In this document: one piece after another, positions 61,011-64,000 of the stretch | How the letters are laid out: each line of letters starts with the position of its first letter | How positions within the stretch are numbered: the first letter of the stretch is position 1 | Source: Paracoccus aminovorans | GTDB lineage: Bacteria; Pseudomonadota; Alphaproteobacteria; Rhodobacterales; Rhodobacteraceae | Length of the DNA: 64,000 nt | Direction: 5' to 3' | Assembly (NCBI RefSeq): GCF_900005615.1 | Contig: NZ_LN832559.1 | Span: 1,208,837-1,272,836, forward strand | The notes under the pieces: model-generated | What the model was told of the DNA's origin: nothing | What the model saw: only the letters and a program-made list of their open reading frames with translations | Database searches by the model: none | Position numbers and translations under genes: made by a program

Positions 61011-62410
61011 TGCTGAATCCGGCCGATGACGCCCTGGCCGCGCGCCTGCCCGCGGGCGTGCTGCGCGAGGTGGCGCCGGCCTATCTGGAGGAGCCGCGCG
61101 GCCGCTGGCACGGCCGGGCCGGGCTGATCGCCGCGCCGCGCACCACCGCCGAGGTCGCCGCCGTGGTCCGCGCCTGCGCCGAGGCCCGCGTCGGCATCGT
61201 GCCGCGCGGCGGCGGCACCGGCCTGGTCTCGGGCCAGGTCATGCCCGAAGGGCCGGCGCCGCTGATCCTGTCGCTGGAACGCATGATCGCGCTGCGCGGC
61301 ATCTGGCCCGAGGAGAACGTGCTGGTGGCCGAGGCCGGCATGACGTTGCAAGCCGTGCGCGACGCAGCCGAGGCGGTGGGGCGGCTGTTTCCGCTGTCGC
61401 TGGCCAGCCAGGGCACGGCGGCCATCGGCGGCTGCCTGTCGACCAATGCCGGCGGCGTCACCGCGCTGCGCTACGGCACCGCCCGCGCGCTGTGCCTGGG
61501 GATCGAGGCGGTGTTGCCCGACGGCTCGGTCGTCCACGACCTGAAGCGGCTGCGCAAGGACAATACCGGCTACGACATCCGCGACCTGCTGATCGGGGCC
61601 GAGGGCAGCCTGGGCATCATCACCGCCGCCAGCCTGAAGCTGGTGGTGCCGCCGCCGGGGATCGGCACCGCCATGCTGCAGGTGCCTTCGCCCGAGGCGG
61701 CGCTGACGCTGCTGTCGCTGGCCGAAGGGCGCATGGCCGGCGGCGTCACCGCCTTCGAGCTGATCGGCGGCCAGGGGCTGGCCTTCCTCGCCGAGGTGCT
61801 GCCCGAGATCCGCCAGCCCTTGCCCGGCGCCGCATGGTCGGTGCTGATCGAGGTCGGCCTGCCCGCCGGCCTGCCCCCCGAGGGCGCGCTTGAGGCGCTG
61901 CTCGAGGACGCGATGGAACGCGGGCTGGTTCTGGACGGGGCGATCGCCCAGTCCGGCCAGCAGGCGGCCGCGTTCTGGCATCTGCGCGAACATATCCCCG
62001 AGGCGAACCGCCGCATCGGCGCCGTCGCCAGCCACGACATCAGCCTGCCGCTGTCGGAAGTGGCGGGGTTCATCCGCGATGCCGGTGCGGCGCTGGCGGG
62101 CGAGGGGCTGCGGATCAACTGCTTCGGTCATCTGGGCGACGGCAACCTGCATTACAACCTGTTCCCGGCGCCCGGCCGCAGTCGCGCCGATTACGACGAC
62201 CGGCGCCGGGCGCTGTCGCATCTTGTGCATCAGATGGTGGTGGATCGCGGCGGCTCGTTCTCGGCCGAGCACGGCGTCGGCCGGCTGAAGGTGGGCGACC
62301 TGGAACGCTGGGCCGACCCGGCGCGGCTGGCCGTCATGCGGGCGATCAAGGCCACGCTCGACCCGCTGGGGATCATGAACCCGGGGGCGGTGCTTTCAAC
62401 AGCGGGCTGA
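61010..62410 (+). CDS. FAD-linked oxidoreductase (D-2-hydroxyacid dehydrogenase type)
   Basis: 466 residues, GlcD/VAO family. The FAD-binding PCMH domain holds VGIVPRGGGTGLVSGQ (near 62-77) and ASQGTAAIGGCLSTNAGG. The C-terminal catalytic domain holds INCFGHLGDGNLHYN and the FSAEHGVGRLK motif with metal-binding histidines. It is probably D-lactate, glycolate or D-2-hydroxyglutarate dehydrogenase. Its last 38 bases overlap the convergent LysR gene. Confidence 0.86.
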   Translation: MLNPADDALAARLPAGVLREVAPAYLEEPRGRWHGRAGLIAAPRTTAEVAAVVRACAEARVGIVPRGGGTGLVSGQVMPEGPAPLILSLERMIALRGIWPEENVLVAEAGMTLQAVRDAAEAVGRLFPLSLASQGTAAIGGCLSTNAGGVTALRYGTARALCLGIEAVLPDGSVVHDLKRLRKDNTGYDIRDLLIGAEGSLGIITAASLKLVVPPPGIGTAMLQVPSPEAALTLLSLAEGRMAGGVTAFELIGGQGLAFLAEVLPEIRQPLPGAAWSVLIEVGLPAGLPPEGALEALLEDAMERGLVLDGAIAQSGQQAAAFWHLREHIPEANRRIGAVASHDISLPLSEVAGFIRDAGAALAGEGLRINCFGHLGDGNLHYNLFPAPGRSRADYDDRRRALSHLVHQMVVDRGGSFSAEHGVGRLKVGDLERWADPARLAVMRAIKATLDPLGIMNPGAVLSTAG

Positions 62411-63284
62411 GCCGCGCCCGCAGATGGTCGAGATAGGCCGATAGCCGCGGCGGGACGAAGGGCTGCGGCAGCGAGACCGCCTGGATGTCCAGCTGCGGCC
62501 GGGCGAAATCCGGCAGCAGACGCTGCAGCCGGCCCTCGGCCACGTCGCGCGCCACCACGAAGCTGGGGATCAGCGCCACGCCCTCGCCCTCCAGCACCAG
62601 CTGCCGCACCGCCTGGGCGCTGTTGACGGTGATCCGGCCGGGCAGCGGCACGCTGACCGCCTTGCCCTCGATCAGGAAGCTGGCCCGTCCCGGGGTCTGG
62701 GCATTGCTGTCGCGGATGCACAGATGGTCGCGCAGCGCCTCGGGATGCGCGGGGCGGGGGTGGCTGGCCAGATAGGCCGGGCTGGCGACGGCCCAGGCCT
62801 CGGTCTGGCCGATGCGGCGGGCGATCAGGCTGGAATCCGGCAATTGCCCGATCCGCAGCGCCAAGTCGAACCCCTCGGCCGCCAGATCGACATAGCGGTC
62901 GGTCAGGTGCAGGTCGAGCGAGAGCGCCGGGTGGCGGCGGGTGAAGTCGCGGGTCAGCACCGCGACGAACATCTCGCCGAAGGTCACCGGCGCGGTCACC
63001 CGCAGCCGGCCGGTCAGGGCGCCCTCCTCGGCGCTGGCCTGGCCGTCGAGCTCTTCGACCGCCGCCAGCACCCGGCGCGCCGCGGCCAGGTAACGCTCGC
63101 CCGAGGGCGTCAGCGACAGCGCCCGGGTGGTGCGGTTCAGCAGCGTGACGCCCTGCTGCCCTTCCAGTGCCGCGACATATTTGCTGACCAGCTTGTTCGA
63201 AATCCTCAGCCGATCGCCCGCCCGCGTGAACGAGCCGGCATCGACCACGGCGACAAAGGCGCGAATGCCGTCGATCCTGTCCAT
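62373..63284 (-). CDS. LysR family transcriptional regulator
   Basis: 303 residues. N-terminal HTH (MDRIDGIRAFVAVVDAGSF, AGDRLRISNKLVSKYVAALE), then LysR effector domain. The start at 63284 gives family length. It diverges from the DoxX gene across 106 bases and presumably regulates it. The 3' end overlaps the FAD-oxidoreductase gene by 38 bases. Confidence 0.88.
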   Translation of the reverse strand: MDRIDGIRAFVAVVDAGSFTRAGDRLRISNKLVSKYVAALEGQQGVTLLNRTTRALSLTPSGERYLAAARRVLAAVEELDGQASAEEGALTGRLRVTAPVTFGEMFVAVLTRDFTRRHPALSLDLHLTDRYVDLAAEGFDLALRIGQLPDSSLIARRIGQTEAWAVASPAYLASHPRPAHPEALRDHLCIRDSNAQTPGRASFLIEGKAVSVPLPGRITVNSAQAVRQLVLEGEGVALIPSFVVARDVAEGRLQRLLPDFARPQLDIQAVSLPQPFVPPRLSAYLDHLRARLSPLLKAPPPGS

Positions 63285-63390
63285 GGTATTCCTCATTCCG
63301 GGGACAATGTTTCCATGAATATGCCCATTTTTGCGACAATCGCCAAGCACTACCTTTGGCGGCAGTGAACAGGATCCAAGGAAACATCCC

Positions 63391-63816
63391 ATGACCTCTG
63401 CTGAGCATCGCGGCGCGGCCGCAAACGGGCGCAATACCGACCTGGCTGCCCTCCTCTTGCGCGCCGTGACCGGCGCCTGGTTTCTGACCCACGGGCTGAC
63501 CAAGCTGCTGGTCTTCACGCCCGCCGGCACGGCGGGCTATTTCCGCTCCATCGGTCTGCCCGGCGCGCTTGGTCCTTTGACCATGGTGCTGGAGATCGCG
63601 GGCGGGCTGGCGCTGATCGCGGGGCTTTTCACCCGCCAGGTGGCGCTGGTTCTGGCCGCGGTGCTGCTGGGTGCGGCCTGGTTCGGCCATGGCGGCAACG
63701 GCTTTGCTTTCGGCAATCCCGGCGGCGGCTGGGAATATCCGGTGCTTTGGGCCGTCGTCATGCTGGCGCTGTCGGCGCTGGGTGATGGGGCCTGGTCGCT
63801 GGGCCGTCGTCGCTGA
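63391..63816 (+). CDS. DoxX family membrane protein
   Basis: 141 residues with four transmembrane helices. Typical DoxX features: LLLRAVTGAWFLTHGLTKLLVF, GLPGALGPLTMVLEIAGGLALIAGLFTR, GWEYPVLWAVVMLALSALGDGAWSL. The start follows AAGGAAACATCCC. Possibly induced under control of the divergent LysR regulator; the role in this organism is unknown. Confidence 0.82.
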   Translation: MTSAEHRGAAANGRNTDLAALLLRAVTGAWFLTHGLTKLLVFTPAGTAGYFRSIGLPGALGPLTMVLEIAGGLALIAGLFTRQVALVLAAVLLGAAWFGHGGNGFAFGNPGGGWEYPVLWAVVMLALSALGDGAWSLGRRR

Positions 63817-63902
63817 CGGTCTTGCGGCGCGGCGCGCTTGCCGCTTGCGTGGGCAAAGGCGCGTCTCGCGAAACCTGCGGGGTGCGTTTCTGCGTGGCCG
63901 CA

Positions 63903-63982
63903 GCGGGGGCTCCGCCCCCCGCCTTTCAGGCCCCTCGACGGGGCTTGAAAGGCGTCCCCCGGAGTATTTGGAGAACGAAGAG
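63903..63982 (+). repeat. Long-form 3'-end hairpin repeat downstream of doxX
   Basis: GC hairpin (63903-63922), then a 15-bp stem CGCCTTTCAGGCCCC with a TCGAC loop (63920-63954), then GGAGTATTTGGAGAACGAAG. Sense to doxX. Compared with the copy at 25692-25772 (minus), the stem differs by one compensatory base-pair change. Confidence 0.75.
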
Positions 63983-64000
63983 GATCACCAGGCCGGGATG

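Overview
The window is a GC-rich chromosomal segment from an alphaproteobacterium of the Rhodobacteraceae, most likely the genus Paracoccus. The clearest sign is the cytochrome aa3 oxidase cluster ctaC-ctaB-orf-ctaG-ctaE-surf1, whose subunits II and III read, from memory, as close but non-identical versions of the P. denitrificans proteins. The alphaproteobacterial SspB adaptor, the tyrS/anmK pair, the betIBA/choXWV block and the DUF4169/RHH pair fit the same family. No phage, CRISPR array, plasmid gene or intact insertion sequence is visible. The window is mostly housekeeping and core physiology, with a few small decayed patches.

Layout. 1-5.5 kb: a Tat-exported amidohydrolase (cut by the window edge), an outer-membrane beta-barrel protein, tyrS and anmK diverging, and an Ala-rich PRC-barrel protein. 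5.6-5.8 kb: two nearly identical tRNA-Asp genes. 5.9-9.5 kb: sspB, fumC, a VOC protein, DUF4169, an RHH protein and yebC. 9.5-11 kb: an ArgP-like regulator diverging from an ArgO/LysE exporter. 11-18 kb: choline uptake (choXWV) diverging from choline oxidation (betIBA) around a 20-bp palindrome that is probably the BetI operator. 18-23 kb: DUF177, bamE, msrB, an OlsB-like acyltransferase, tgt and rnd. 23-27 kb: hisB-hisH and hisA-hisF-hisE, with a DUF2147 gene on the opposite strand between them. 27-29 kb: a coiled-coil protein, zapA and a DMT transporter. 29-33 kb: a sulfate ABC transporter and a UPF0114 membrane protein. 33.6-37 kb: carB. 37-40 kb: a decayed non-coding patch, then a large RTX protein. 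40-47.5 kb: aroC and pstSCAB-phoU-phoB behind a PhoB box array. 47.5-53.4 kb: a small IS-like remnant, an OmpA-family protein with a long Gln-rich region, dprA and tldD. 53.5-57.8 kb: the cta oxidase cluster. 57.8-64 kb: thrC, an M16 protease, a GNAT acetyltransferase, an FAD-linked oxidoreductase, and a LysR regulator diverging from a DoxX protein.

The most interesting signal is not a gene. A short element recurs just downstream of genes, in the sense orientation: a small GC-rich hairpin, then a purine/A-rich tail resembling GAGTATTTGGAGAACGAAGAAG. I count eight sense copies plus one inverted partner between aroC and pstS. Two copies (after hisH and at the right end of the window) carry an extended form of about 80 bp with a 15-bp hairpin. 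They differ in the stem by a compensatory C-G to A-T pair change and keep a G-U wobble only on the gene-sense strand, which points to selection on RNA structure at mRNA 3' ends. Other notable items are an Arg-rich mini-ORF and a long N-terminal extension ahead of the sulfate-binding protein, a 158-bp terminal-inverted-repeat element, and intercistronic hairpins after choX and pstS.
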